Shown piece after piece: positions 50,666 through 60,123 of a DNA stretch of 64,000 nucleotides. This stretch comes from Chitinophagaceae bacterium 26-R-25 (GTDB lineage Bacteria > Bacteroidota > Bacteroidia > Chitinophagales > Chitinophagaceae): the NCBI GenBank assembly GCA_029906195.1, contig JARWSJ010000003.1, forward strand, positions 248,001 through 312,000, written 5' to 3'. Below the pieces are notes generated by a model, which saw only the letters and a list, made by a program, of their open reading frames with translations, had not been told where the DNA came from and did not search any database. Numbering within the stretch: position 1 is the first letter of the stretch; every line of letters begins with the position of its first letter. Made by a program: the position numbers and the translations under genes.

Positions 50666-51526
50666 TTAAAACAGTTCCACCTGCCAGCTACTCTGCCAGC
50701 TTGCACCAGCTTCCAATTTTTCAATACCTTCTTTCTCAGCTAATTCCTGGTTGTGATCCACACTGTCTGCAATGCCGCACCACGGCTCTATACACACGAA
50801 AGGTGCATCTTTCGCGGCCCAGATGCCAAAGAATGGAAAGCCTTCAAAAAGAAAATGCAAGCCATGCTCGCTTTTTTGCGAAGCCAATGAAATAGCATTG
50901 CTCTGCAAATGTTTTAATACAATCGCATCTCCATAAAATAGAGAATTGCTTAAAGGAAGTTTGTGATCTGTAAGCGCGATTGTTTCCGTCTCCTTTGCTA
51001 TCAAACCATTGTCCAGCTTATGTTTCAGTAGTTCAGTTTCTTTATTGAACTTAAGATAGTAATCTGCGTAAGCAAGTTCCTTGTCAAGCGGTACAGCAAA
51101 TGCCGGATGGCCGCCAATGGAAAAAAGCATTTGTTCCTTGCCGTTATTTTTTACAATATAAGTGCAGCTAACTTTATTGCCAATGAGTTCATATACGAGT
51201 GTCAATTCAAATGCAAACGGATACACCTTTAAAGAATCTTCAGTGCTTACCAAAGTAAACGTCGCCTTTGAATTGCTCTCTACATTTACGTCAAACTCTT
51301 TATCTCTTGCAAAACCATGGCGCGGTAAATGATATTCTTTCCCCTTGTAGCAATAGGTGTCATTTTTTAAAGTACCTACAATAGGAAATAGCACCGGACT
51401 ATGTTTACCCCAAAAAGCAGCGTCGCCGCTCCACATGTATTCCAGCTCGTTATATTGAATACTTTGAAGCTCCGCACCTTTCGGATTGATTTTTATAAAA
51501 ACGCTTTCGTTGCTTAAATTGATCAT
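50666..51526 (-). CDS. aldose 1-epimerase family protein
   Basis: 286 aa from ATG 51526 (MINLSNESVFIKINPKGAEL). A -7-like box (TACCTTTA on the minus strand, 51559-51566) lies between this and the alternative start at 51577, favouring the shorter form. Galactose mutarotase-like fold with GAELQSIQ, HSPVLFPIVGTL, PRHGFARDKEF, GGHPAFAVPL (His) and CIEPWCGIAD (Glu). Probably interconverts anomers of a hexose or hexose phosphate. Cytoplasmic. Confidence 0.88.
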   Translation of the reverse strand: MINLSNESVFIKINPKGAELQSIQYNELEYMWSGDAAFWGKHSPVLFPIVGTLKNDTYCYKGKEYHLPRHGFARDKEFDVNVESNSKATFTLVSTEDSLKVYPFAFELTLVYELIGNKVSCTYIVKNNGKEQMLFSIGGHPAFAVPLDKELAYADYYLKFNKETELLKHKLDNGLIAKETETIALTDHKLPLSNSLFYGDAIVLKHLQSNAISLASQKSEHGLHFLFEGFPFFGIWAAKDAPFVCIEPWCGIADSVDHNQELAEKEGIEKLEAGASWQSSWQVELF

Positions 51527-51577
51527 AATTGTATCTATCGTTAAGGGATTTAACAATTTAAAGGTAGTGTTCCACAA

Positions 51578-52019
51578 TCGGATAACTCACAAAAAGATAA
51601 GCCGCTGGTAAAACATTTCTGCAATTATAATAATCAACAGGGACACGCCAAGCGCTTACCTTTTTATTTTTCCCCCCAAATTGAACGAGTTGCTGAAAAG
51701 TCTTCTTTCTCTCCCAAACAACCTTGTTAAATGGGCCTTAATTTTTTTCGATGGCAAATTTGTCCTTTATCAAAAATCTACTACCGTTTATATAAATAAG
51801 ACCTTTCGCGGCCTGTCTATTTTTGCGAACGATTAAAAGGCCTGTATGCAGAGCTGCAAACATACCCATCATTGGAAATTTTGCCGGGAAAGTTTGAAGC
51901 TAAGCAGATCGCATTGATATTTTTTAGAGCCACTTGAAAAGGTGAGTATTATTAGAGTCAATACCGGAGCCTGAATCTACCCTTTCCACTAATTAAATGG
52001 TTATTAAAGGTTAATTCTT
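51578..52019 (+). other. gene-free leader upstream of second T9SS protein
   Basis: About 440 bp without a credible gene. TATTTTG at 51819-51825 resembles a -7 box about 195 bp before the ATG, implying a long 5' leader. I see no riboswitch motif that I recognise. Confidence 0.4.
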
Positions 52020-55000
52020 ATGAAAAAAAAATTTTTGTGTTTTTGTTTCCTGGTGGGATTTGTTACAGTCTCTCATGCCCAGCAGTATGTGTGGGCGCAG
52101 AACAACGGGGCCGGGTCCTCATTGAATTCAGCAGTAAGCATTAGCCCTACACTCAACCCTTTGGTTAGCGGCGGTGTGGCACAAAATGAAACATGGACGG
52201 TATTTTCAACCGGTTCGGCCACTCGTTTCAGGGGCGCCGGTAATGGCGTAGCGCCAGACGTAGGCCCCGTTGAGAAACCAGACGATTATATCGGCCGCTA
52301 TGACGCCAATATGAACCTGGTATGGTACTGCGACGTACCATCGTATGTAAGTCGTATTGCAGCCGATCCGAGAGCTAATGACCAATTTTATATGACCACT
52401 ATAGTTAAAGGATCTGGTTCCTGGAAAGGGTTTTCCTGGAGTGGCGGACAGGCGGGAGTGTATTCAGTGCTTCTTTTAAAATGCAAGGCAGGAGCAGCTC
52501 CCAACAGTGTTACTGTGTTGTGGGGCAGGAAAATAGACGGGCCAGACGACGATCAGGCTTATTCGCTTCAGGTAAAAGACATTGGCGGCGGACATACCCG
52601 TATTGTCGTTGGAGGCGGAACCCGCAGTACCAAGATTAGTACGTACACCAATGCGGCCAGCGCAGTGGCACAGACAACGAATACTAGTGTAGGTGCCACT
52701 GATTATGATCAATTTATTGCCTGCTATGATGAAGATGTTATTGGCGTAAAGGTGACTCCTCTATGGATCAATGCGTTTGGTGCATCAGGAGTATCGGAGA
52801 AAGCTTCTATTGGTTTAGAATTAAGCGACGATGGTAGTGTGCAGTGGCCAATTTCATATACCTCAAATAGTCTGGGCACAGTTAATTATACATTAAACAC
52901 CAGTGCCGGCACAAGCACCAATTATCCAGCCAATATCAGTTCCAGCAGATACATACTTTTTTCCATGGATGGCAGCACTGGTTCTACTCTTTGGGTAAAG
53001 AACGAGCTTGCAAATAGTGCCGCCTCCGTGGCTCCTTGCGGCTTGGTTTCAGATGCAGCAGGCAACCTTTATATGGGGGGTAGTTTTTCAAGTAAATATA
53101 CAGCGGCTACAGGTATCTCCATTACATCAGCCGGTGGTAATGACGCATGTATAGTGGTGTTTGACAAGAATGGCACAGTCCTTCGTGCTCAGCGATATGG
53201 CAATTCTGGCAACCAAATTTTTAAAGCCGGTCCGAATTCCACGGCGCTGGACCGGACAAACAATCGTGTGTATCTCGCCTTTCAAAACAATAGCACCTTT
53301 ACGGCAGGGTCTGCTACGGTGCAGGCACTGAGTAGTTATGACGGTGCACTGCTGGCAGTAGATGCTTTGGGAAGTATGAACGCTCTTTCCGGGGCAAGCT
53401 GTATTGGTACAACTTCCGGAACAACGGAGGCTTTTGGTTCTGTGGCAGTGCGGTCCGACGGTAATGTAGTGGCTACGCAGCAGTATGCGGTTGGGGGCTA
53501 CAATTTGCTTAACGCTGGCAGTTCGCAACTGCTCCCAAAAACTGCATTTGGTTACATTGATAATTCGATTACCCAATTTTCCGGCAATGCGGGCGAACTA
53601 CTCAAGCCCATTGCGGAAGGAGACTGGGGTGGTACTACAGCCAACATTGTTTATTCTTCTACCATGGCTGCCGGCCAGTTGTTATCGGCCGGCTCTTTCT
53701 CCGGAACAATGGTAGTTGGCGGCGTTACGGTTTCGAGCTCCGCCGGTGCAGCCTACGATGGTGGCCTTGTCACCCTTACCGATACCGCAACCGGTGCTAT
53801 CAAAGCTGTACATTCACTTGTTTCAACTTCTAATCCTTGTAACTTTAACGATGTGAAGGTCAGTCCTGTGGATGGCTCCATTTATATTTGTGGAAGGGGG
53901 TACTCCGACCTTTCGTATGACGGTGTTTCCCTTGGTAAAGGAGCAACGCTTGGCAATTACGATGCCTTTGTTATGAAACTGGACGCCAGCTATCGCGTGA
54001 TATGGACGGCTTATATTGGTGGAACACAGATAGATGTAGGTCAGGCACTTAGCATTGATCCGGTTACAGGTGATGTTTATGTTGCCGGTTATTTTGCGAG
54101 CCCTACCCTGCAGCTTAATCCGGCTGGAGGCAATTCTTATAACTCAGCTATTATTGCGACCAATAAAGTAACCTCCGCGCCTTATACACAGGATCTTTTT
54201 GTAGCGAAATTTAATGCGGCGGGTGCCATGCAGTGGATCACTGCGGGTGGTACACCTTCTGCTACGGTGAGTGAATGGCTGTATCACGGCCTTGAGATGA
54301 TGGATGGAAGCCTGTATTTAGGAGGCTACGGTGCTACCAACAGCGCATTCAGTTTTGGTGGAAAGTCTTTGAACCTTAGTTCTACTGGGTCGGAGACATA
54401 CGATATGGTTTTAACCAAACTGGACCCGGTAACCGGCCAGGCCAACTGGATTAAAGGCTGGACGGGCGATAGATCTGATTGTCTCAGCACGCTGGCGGCA
54501 GATAATGGTTTGCTCTATATTGGAGGATACAGTAACTCTACTTCGGGCATGACATTGGGTGGCACGCCTTTTTCTTACACGGGAGTCTCTTATGACCCTT
54601 TTGTTTTTGCTGTAGATGGGGATGGTAATGAACAGGCGGGATTGGTTCAGCTTAAAGGGAACATGACTGAAACAATATATGATCTGAAAGCCGACGGTGC
54701 CGGCACCTTGTATTTTTCGGGTCACGCCAATAGCTCCAGCCTGCCTGTGGCCGGTGTTACATTAAGTAGTAACGGTGGCACATTCGATGTGCTGACAGGT
54801 GCTATTGACGAAGTAACGATGACACCTAAATGGGCTTTTTTGAACGGATCAGCAGCTGATGATTTTGGCCGTAGCATTACGCCCGGCAAACTGGGTTCTG
54901 TATTTGTTGGTGGACAATTGGCCGGTACTGCTACCTTCGGCGGCTCGGTCGTAAAAGGCCGTTTGGGTGGAGATTTCCTTTATGGCCGCATCGACTATCC

Positions 55001-57368
55001 TTATATAGCTCCCGGTGCGCAAGTCGGGGCCCTTAATACATGGTTCAAGGGCAATGGTCTGGTATCAGGCAATCCTGCTTCGCAGTGGGGTAACAGCGCC
55101 AACAATAGTGTGTTAAATAACCTGACCACCACCGGTTCCGTACTTGCCAATGATACGGGCTCAAACTTTAACCCCACTTTAAAGATAACCGGCGGCAGAG
55201 ACTATCTGAGTCTTGATAATATTTATTCAACCAACGCCTTCAATGGTTCCGGTACTAGCTACAGTGTATATGTCGTTTTGAAACCTTCATCAAAAACGGA
55301 TAAGGTAACACTTTGGAGTGAAACTGCGAATGGCACGGGTGTTTCATTGGGTGCCGCGGCGAATACTGTAACAGGTGTTAGCAGCAGCAAAACGGCCACT
55401 AACACCAAGGCATTGGCACTTGATAAATACAGCGTGACTACGCTGGCAGTTAGTGGTAGTACCATGACCAATTATCTGAATGGTTCAGCCAATGGTAGCA
55501 GTACAGGCGTTTCTGCACTCAACACGACCAACAGTGGTACTTTCGCCATTAACGGTACTGGCACCATGGATGTGGCAGAAGTGGTAACCTACGGGGGCTA
55601 TCACGCACCTGGTAATTACTCAATGAATCGTGTGGAAACCTACCTGGGCATCAAATATGGCATCACGCTTGGACATCACTACTATAGTACTCTTGGAGAT
55701 ACTTTGTATAAAGTGGACAACGGTTATCCCAACAATATTGCCGGTATTGGTATCGATAGTGCAGAAGTTTTGATCCAAAAGCAGGGACGGGCACAGGATT
55801 CAGCTAATAAGGGCAATATGCTTACTATTGGTATGGGTACTATTGCAATTAACAATATAAGCAACAATGCCGTACCTGCTCAGGATAACAGCTACCTCGT
55901 GTGGGGGGATAATGGAGGAAGCGTGACGACTACGCAAACTACCAATTTATCAAATACGGCCTCGTCGTGTGCAAACCGTTTACCACGTGCGTGGAAAATC
56001 CAGCGCACTCATAATGGTATTGGCCACACCCAGGTAAAACTTGATCTTAATAAGACTGTTTCTCTGGCAGCTTATTCAGCAGCAGATGTTCAGTTAATGA
56101 TAGACAAGGACGGTGACGGAAATTTCGCTACCGGCAGTACAGAATTGATAAGTGCGACTTCGCTTACTGACAATGTAGCCACTTTTAATAATGTTGTTTG
56201 GGATGAAGATGGCAATGGAAGCGATGTGTTTGCAGTGGTGTTTAACAATAAAATACCGAAACCATTTCTTGTAGGAAAAGGTGTTACCGAGACTGCTGAA
56301 CGATTTGGTTGTAATGACGTGTCAGGTGCAAATGTATTTGTGGATAATGCGGCCCTGCCTGCAAAAAAATATGTTGCAATAAATCCCCGCGGCAATACAG
56401 GATATGATTTCACGGTAACGGCCGTAAACAACGCTCCCGTTGTGAATAATAAGATGGTGACAAATCATACAACACAAACCACGGCTTTTGCCAACCGTAT
56501 GTTCATTATCAAAGACAATGGCGCCAACAACTATCCATCTGGAATGACGGTTCGTGTGTACTACAATCCTCAGGACAGTGTCGATGCAGTAAATGCATTG
56601 GATCCGGCAGTGACAGCGGGTACCTTACAATACAGATGGTTCAAATATCCGGGCACAAGCGTAAATGCTGTAACAGCAGCACAAGGTTTAGCAGGTATAA
56701 ACGGTGCTACGTGGCTTACTCCTTCTGCATATGGTGAAGAAAGTGGAGTGAACTATGTGGAGTTTGATGGTATTGAAAGTTTCAGTGTATTTGGATCAAT
56801 GGCTGGTCGGGGCGTAGTAGTTCCGCTACCGTTAAAGCTGTTAAGCTTTGAAGCAAATAAGCAGGCTGGCAGCGTCAATATTTCACTGTTGAGCTGGGTA
56901 GTAACTGACCAGGTGAACATGAGCAGCTTCGTAGTAGAACGCAGTACCGACGGTAAACAATATACCGAGATAGTCAATAAAGCAGCTGCAGGTAACTATG
57001 CTGACCATATGACTTACACGTTTACAGACGCGAATGCTATAAGTGGCATTAATTTCTATCGTCTTAAAATGGTAAATATAGATGGCAGCTACACATATAG
57101 CGCAGTAAAAACAGTAACTTTTGATGTCGCAGCAACGGCAAACTTATATCTTGCTCCTAATCCTTCAAGAGGTCAGTTTTATGTGAAAGGTCTTACCTCC
57201 TCCTCCACTGTGCACATACTGGATATGAGTGGAAGAGTGCTGCAAACCTATAAAGGAATGAACCAGTACACAATGCTGAACATTACATCTTTGCCAGCTT
57301 CGACATATCTGGTACAGGTTATTGACGAAGGCAGGTTTATTGGCACATTCAAGTTGGTGAAGGAGTAG
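52020..57368 (+). CDS. giant secreted protein with T9SS type A sorting domain, paralogue 2
   Basis: 1782 aa, same architecture and near-identical length as the protein at 36568. Signal peptide to SHAQ; propeller-type repeats to about 1000 (DPVTGDVYVAGYF, QYVWAQNNGAGSS at the start matching QYDWTKNGGAAAS); LamG-like part about 1005-1200; ETYLGIKYGITLGHHYY near 1206; fibronectin-like stretch about 1600-1700; sorting domain LAPNPSRGQFYVKG...ITSLPASTYLVQVI. The C-terminal third before the sorting signal differs most from the paralogue. Probably a surface or released adhesin-like protein. Confidence 0.93.
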   Translation: MKKKFLCFCFLVGFVTVSHAQQYVWAQNNGAGSSLNSAVSISPTLNPLVSGGVAQNETWTVFSTGSATRFRGAGNGVAPDVGPVEKPDDYIGRYDANMNLVWYCDVPSYVSRIAADPRANDQFYMTTIVKGSGSWKGFSWSGGQAGVYSVLLLKCKAGAAPNSVTVLWGRKIDGPDDDQAYSLQVKDIGGGHTRIVVGGGTRSTKISTYTNAASAVAQTTNTSVGATDYDQFIACYDEDVIGVKVTPLWINAFGASGVSEKASIGLELSDDGSVQWPISYTSNSLGTVNYTLNTSAGTSTNYPANISSSRYILFSMDGSTGSTLWVKNELANSAASVAPCGLVSDAAGNLYMGGSFSSKYTAATGISITSAGGNDACIVVFDKNGTVLRAQRYGNSGNQIFKAGPNSTALDRTNNRVYLAFQNNSTFTAGSATVQALSSYDGALLAVDALGSMNALSGASCIGTTSGTTEAFGSVAVRSDGNVVATQQYAVGGYNLLNAGSSQLLPKTAFGYIDNSITQFSGNAGELLKPIAEGDWGGTTANIVYSSTMAAGQLLSAGSFSGTMVVGGVTVSSSAGAAYDGGLVTLTDTATGAIKAVHSLVSTSNPCNFNDVKVSPVDGSIYICGRGYSDLSYDGVSLGKGATLGNYDAFVMKLDASYRVIWTAYIGGTQIDVGQALSIDPVTGDVYVAGYFASPTLQLNPAGGNSYNSAIIATNKVTSAPYTQDLFVAKFNAAGAMQWITAGGTPSATVSEWLYHGLEMMDGSLYLGGYGATNSAFSFGGKSLNLSSTGSETYDMVLTKLDPVTGQANWIKGWTGDRSDCLSTLAADNGLLYIGGYSNSTSGMTLGGTPFSYTGVSYDPFVFAVDGDGNEQAGLVQLKGNMTETIYDLKADGAGTLYFSGHANSSSLPVAGVTLSSNGGTFDVLTGAIDEVTMTPKWAFLNGSAADDFGRSITPGKLGSVFVGGQLAGTATFGGSVVKGRLGGDFLYGRIDYPYIAPGAQVGALNTWFKGNGLVSGNPASQWGNSANNSVLNNLTTTGSVLANDTGSNFNPTLKITGGRDYLSLDNIYSTNAFNGSGTSYSVYVVLKPSSKTDKVTLWSETANGTGVSLGAAANTVTGVSSSKTATNTKALALDKYSVTTLAVSGSTMTNYLNGSANGSSTGVSALNTTNSGTFAINGTGTMDVAEVVTYGGYHAPGNYSMNRVETYLGIKYGITLGHHYYSTLGDTLYKVDNGYPNNIAGIGIDSAEVLIQKQGRAQDSANKGNMLTIGMGTIAINNISNNAVPAQDNSYLVWGDNGGSVTTTQTTNLSNTASSCANRLPRAWKIQRTHNGIGHTQVKLDLNKTVSLAAYSAADVQLMIDKDGDGNFATGSTELISATSLTDNVATFNNVVWDEDGNGSDVFAVVFNNKIPKPFLVGKGVTETAERFGCNDVSGANVFVDNAALPAKKYVAINPRGNTGYDFTVTAVNNAPVVNNKMVTNHTTQTTAFANRMFIIKDNGANNYPSGMTVRVYYNPQDSVDAVNALDPAVTAGTLQYRWFKYPGTSVNAVTAAQGLAGINGATWLTPSAYGEESGVNYVEFDGIESFSVFGSMAGRGVVVPLPLKLLSFEANKQAGSVNISLLSWVVTDQVNMSSFVVERSTDGKQYTEIVNKAAAGNYADHMTYTFTDANAISGINFYRLKMVNIDGSYTYSAVKTVTFDVAATANLYLAPNPSRGQFYVKGLTSSSTVHILDMSGRVLQTYKGMNQYTMLNITSLPASTYLVQVIDEGRFIGTFKLVKE

Positions 57369-57467
57369 GGTAAAAATTGAGGTCAGTTGTTTTTTACTAA
57401 TAAAATAGTCCTTCGCGACAACAATCTATAAATACGTTTTTCATACCATTTACAAATAGAATCCACA

Positions 57468-57494
57468 CCCGCGAGTCCGCTCGCGGGTTTTTTT
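57468..57494 (+). terminator. Rho-independent terminator of second T9SS gene
   Basis: CCCGCGAG, loop TCCG, CTCGCGGG and seven T: a perfect 8-bp stem. Confidence 0.92.
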
Positions 57495-57617
57495 AATCAA
57501 TGAACAAATTTGCGCATCTAGATATTCCGCATACAAAAAATCTTCTGCTGTTAACGACCCCATTGTTAATTATCTGTAAGGGCACACCCTTTGCAGTCAT
57601 GTTCCTAAAATATAATC

Positions 57618-57812
57618 ATGGAAAAGAGAGTCTTCGGCATCATACTAACGGTTCTGGGAATCATTGGTTTAATTATGGCCGCCATGAACTTTATGAACGG
57701 CGGCTCCAATACACATAATGTAAAAGAAATATTTACCTATTCTATTTTAGGAATTGTTTTCTTTTTCTCCGGAATAGCATTGATACGCAGCACGAGAGAC
57801 AAAGCAGCGTAG
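57618..57812 (+). CDS. small two-TM membrane protein
   Basis: 64 aa. Two TM helices (VFGIILTVLGIIGLIMAAMNF and FTYSILGIVFFFSGIALI) joined by a short polar loop, ending RSTRDKAA. The overlapping frame at 57500-57718 lacks such order and is rejected. Similar short proteins occur widely in Bacteroidota without known function. Convergent with the SelW-like gene; the element between starts 6 bp after its stop. Confidence 0.65.
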   Translation: MEKRVFGIILTVLGIIGLIMAAMNFMNGGSNTHNVKEIFTYSILGIVFFFSGIALIRSTRDKAA

Positions 57813-57818
57813 GGCAAG

Positions 57819-57910
57819 TACTGAATAACTGAATGACTGAATAACTGAGTGTTTCATATGCGGAGCAACTCACATTATCAGACACTCAGTTATTCAGTCA
57901 TTCAGTTATT
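57819..57910. repeat. octamer-arm palindromic element (ACTGAATA units)
   Basis: Left arm ACTGAATA ACTGAATG ACTGAATA ACTGAGTG; right arm ACTCAGTT ATTCAGTC ATTCAGTT ATTTGC. Exact 8-bp spacing. The right arm supplies the TAA stop of the SelW-like gene, and the left begins 6 bp after the other stop. Confidence 0.9.
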
Positions 57911-58184
57911 TGCTATCCGAATGCCCCAAACTCTTTCCCGGACTCACCACATCCCGCACCAACTGCTTGAGTTCTTTTATTTCGGGAAAACGTCCTTGTT
58001 CTTTTCTGTCAAATATTTTTTCATCATTGATAGAAATAATAAATCGTCCGCTTATTTCAGAAGGGACTAATAATACCCCTTTCAAGTCGTCATTAAAGGT
58101 TGTCAATAATTCTTGTGCCATATAAGCACTCCGTAAAAGCCATCCGCACTTGGGGCAATATTCTATCGAAATGACTGGTTTCAT
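57906..58184 (-). CDS. SelT/SelW/SelH (Rdx) family protein, Cys form
   Basis: 92 aa from ATG 58184 (MKPVISIEYCPKCGW); a one-mismatch -7 box lies at 58199-58206, between this and the alternative start at 58202. Thioredoxin-like Rdx fold with CxxC at Cys10 and Cys13 (both Cys, no selenocysteine codon), and GRFIISINDEKIFDRKEQGRFPEIKEL matching SelW. Presumed redox role, partner unknown. Confidence 0.88.
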   Translation of the reverse strand: MKPVISIEYCPKCGWLLRSAYMAQELLTTFNDDLKGVLLVPSEISGRFIISINDEKIFDRKEQGRFPEIKELKQLVRDVVSPGKSLGHSDSK

Positions 58185-58209
58185 TAAGTCTCGTTTTTGC
58201 AAATGTGGA

Positions 58210-58303
58210 GTAAAAAGTGAAAAATCAAAAGTAAAAATTCAAAAAGTGTCCTGAGCTGTTTCGCACCCCTTTTTGACTTTTGATTTTTTAATTTTGAATT
58301 TCG
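58210..58303. repeat. heptamer-arm palindromic element (AAAAAGT units)
   Basis: Left arm AAAAAGT GAAAAAT CAAAAGT AAAAATT CAAAAAG; right arm TTTTTGAC TTTTGAT TTTTTAATT TTGAAT. It sits upstream of two divergent genes and touches no stop codon. Confidence 0.75.
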
Positions 58304-58412
58304 CAATGGAAATTATATAACACAAAAGCGAAATTGTATAAAGCGGTTCCTTCTAAATCATGTGAAATTTGTGGCTGGATTATGATTCAATTCTTTGATT
58401 AAAACACTTATC

Positions 58413-58484
58413 ATGAAACGGCTATTATTTATCGCATTATGATTTGCTTTCTCATATATCTCATTTGCACAGCAAGATCATAGC
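58413..58484 (+). other. signal peptide broken by in-frame TGA
   Basis: ATG 58413 opens MKRLLFIAL, then TGA (58440-58442), then FAFSYISFAQQDHS, running in frame into the next entry. Together they form a normal Sec signal peptide with cleavage near SFAQ. The single stop codon removes it. Confidence 0.8.
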
Positions 58485-59753
58485 ATGCACAACATGTCGA
58501 AAGACACGATTCCGCCAATGCATCACATGAATATGCATGACCATAAAGAAATGGCCATGTCAAGCGCTTACAGCCTTAGCCTGCCAATGAACAGAAATGG
58601 GTCCGGTACTTCATGGCTACCAGACAATGCACCGATGTACGGTTATATGCTCCACAAAAAAGAATGGATGTTCATGTTTCACGGCAATGTATTTGTTCGA
58701 TATAATTCGCAGGACATATTCAAATCCGGTAGCCGCGGCGATTCGAAATTTGATGCGCCGAACTGGTTCATGGCGATGGGGCAAAGGAAGGTTGGAAAGA
58801 ACGGTCTTTTCCATTTCAGTACCATGTTTTCTCTGGATGCATTGACGATCGGCGGCTATGGGTATCCGTTACTGTTTCAAACAGGGGAAACATGGAAGGA
58901 CAAACCACTTGTAGACAGGCAACACCCGCACGATTTGTTTGCAGAGTTATCGGTGGGCTATACACAGCGCATCAACAAAAACGTAGATGTCTTCGGATAC
59001 TTTGGTTATCCGGGTGAACCTGCATTGAGTGCCACAACTTTCATGCATAGGCCTTCATCGCTTTCCAATCCGGATGCACCTTTGGGACATCACTGGCAGG
59101 ATGCGACGCACATTTCTTTTGGGGTAGCAACGATGGGCGTGCGATATAAAAACTGGAAGCTCGAAGGCTCTTCCTTTACTGGCAGAGAACCGGATGAAAA
59201 CAGGTATGATTTTGATAAAATGAAGTTTGATTCCTGGTCCGGAAGATTGTCCTTCAATCCATCCGCAAGCTGGTCGCTGCAGGCCTCTCATGCGTTCATC
59301 AAAAGCCCGGAAGCATTGCATCCCGAAGAAGATGTTCATCGTACAACAGCTTCGGCAATTTATGCGCGCAGAATGGGAAATGACAAATTGCTGAATGCCG
59401 CGGCAGTGTGGGGATACAACTACGTAGACGAGCATCACAAAGAACACTCCGCTTTGACAGAAGTTTCGTATGTGGCAAAAAAGAATACTGTTTATGGAAA
59501 GTATGAGTGGGTACAAAAATCGCCGGAAGAATTAAACCTCAACGAAGCTGAATATGGCCATGACAGCCGTTTTCCGGTCCATGCAATTACAGCGGGATAT
59601 GCGAGGACTTTGTTCACATTTGCTAAAACCAATCTGTCACTCGGTGCCCAAACTACTTTGTATGTGGTGAGCAACGACTTAAAAGATCTATACGGTAAAA
59701 CACCAGTGGCGGGGGAAATTTATCTGCGGATCAGTCCTGGTTTAATGAGATAA
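58485..59753 (+). CDS. His/Met-rich outer-membrane beta-barrel protein, probably metal-linked
   Basis: 422 aa from the first ATG after the nonsense codon; full length would be about 446 aa from ATG 58413. The N-terminus is rich in His and Met (MHHMNMHDHKEMAMS), typical of copper-linked proteins. The rest alternates polar and aromatic strands (WMFMFHGNVFVRYNS, YGKYEWVQKSPEELN) ending in ...EIYLRISPGLMR, an outer-membrane barrel. Without the signal peptide it cannot be exported, so the gene is either inactivated or the stop is a sequencing or assembly error. I know no assigned function. Confidence 0.75.
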   Translation: MHNMSKDTIPPMHHMNMHDHKEMAMSSAYSLSLPMNRNGSGTSWLPDNAPMYGYMLHKKEWMFMFHGNVFVRYNSQDIFKSGSRGDSKFDAPNWFMAMGQRKVGKNGLFHFSTMFSLDALTIGGYGYPLLFQTGETWKDKPLVDRQHPHDLFAELSVGYTQRINKNVDVFGYFGYPGEPALSATTFMHRPSSLSNPDAPLGHHWQDATHISFGVATMGVRYKNWKLEGSSFTGREPDENRYDFDKMKFDSWSGRLSFNPSASWSLQASHAFIKSPEALHPEEDVHRTTASAIYARRMGNDKLLNAAAVWGYNYVDEHHKEHSALTEVSYVAKKNTVYGKYEWVQKSPEELNLNEAEYGHDSRFPVHAITAGYARTLFTFAKTNLSLGAQTTLYVVSNDLKDLYGKTPVAGEIYLRISPGLMR

Positions 59754-59840
59754 CTAACTCATCAAAATAGCCATCGCCGCATACAGAACAGTAAGCGAGA
59801 TGAAAAGCCAGGCTATAAAAGGCTTGTGTGCGTGTTTCAT
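59754..59840 (-). CDS. possible 28-aa single-TM protein
   Basis: ATG at 59840 on the minus strand reads MKHAHKPFIAWLFISLTVLY then AAMAILMS and stops (TAG, 59756-59754), directly abutting the previous gene's stop. One clear TM helix with a basic N-terminus, the usual orientation. A strong hairpin lies upstream at 59859-59902. Below the length where coding can be shown by sequence alone. Confidence 0.35.
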   Translation of the reverse strand: MKHAHKPFIAWLFISLTVLYAAMAILMS

Positions 59841-59858
59841 ATAATTTTCATTTTACAC

Positions 59859-59902
59859 GGATTTGAAATTTATTATACTCTAAAAAAATAAATTTCAAAT
59901 CC
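59859..59902. terminator. long AT-rich hairpin
   Basis: GGATTTGAAATTTATT and AATAAATTTCAAATCC form a perfect 16-bp stem over a 12-base centre, followed by TTTTAAT. Could terminate either strand. The remaining gap to 60123 holds the gluconokinase promoter (GATCTTTG, 60049-60056). Confidence 0.65.
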
Positions 59903-60123
59903 TTTTAATGCCGGTGGATAAAACAAATAGAGAAATGAGACGAAGTCGAAATTGATCTATATTGTTTTACCAACCGGTATTGTACGTTTAATAAATAACG
60001 TTTTTCCTTGCAGATATTGTGTTTGGTGTAAAAAACTATTGTTTCTACGATCTTTGCAATCGCCGTGCCACAGTCATTTTTGGGAAAATGTTCCGTATTT
60101 TCGGAAAGCACATCTTACCACAT

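Noticed and set aside
58440-58442. TGA read as selenocysteine, given a nearby SelW-like gene
   Set aside because: The SelW-like protein here uses Cys in CPKC, no SECIS-like hairpin follows the TGA, and a signal peptide core is not a place for selenocysteine.
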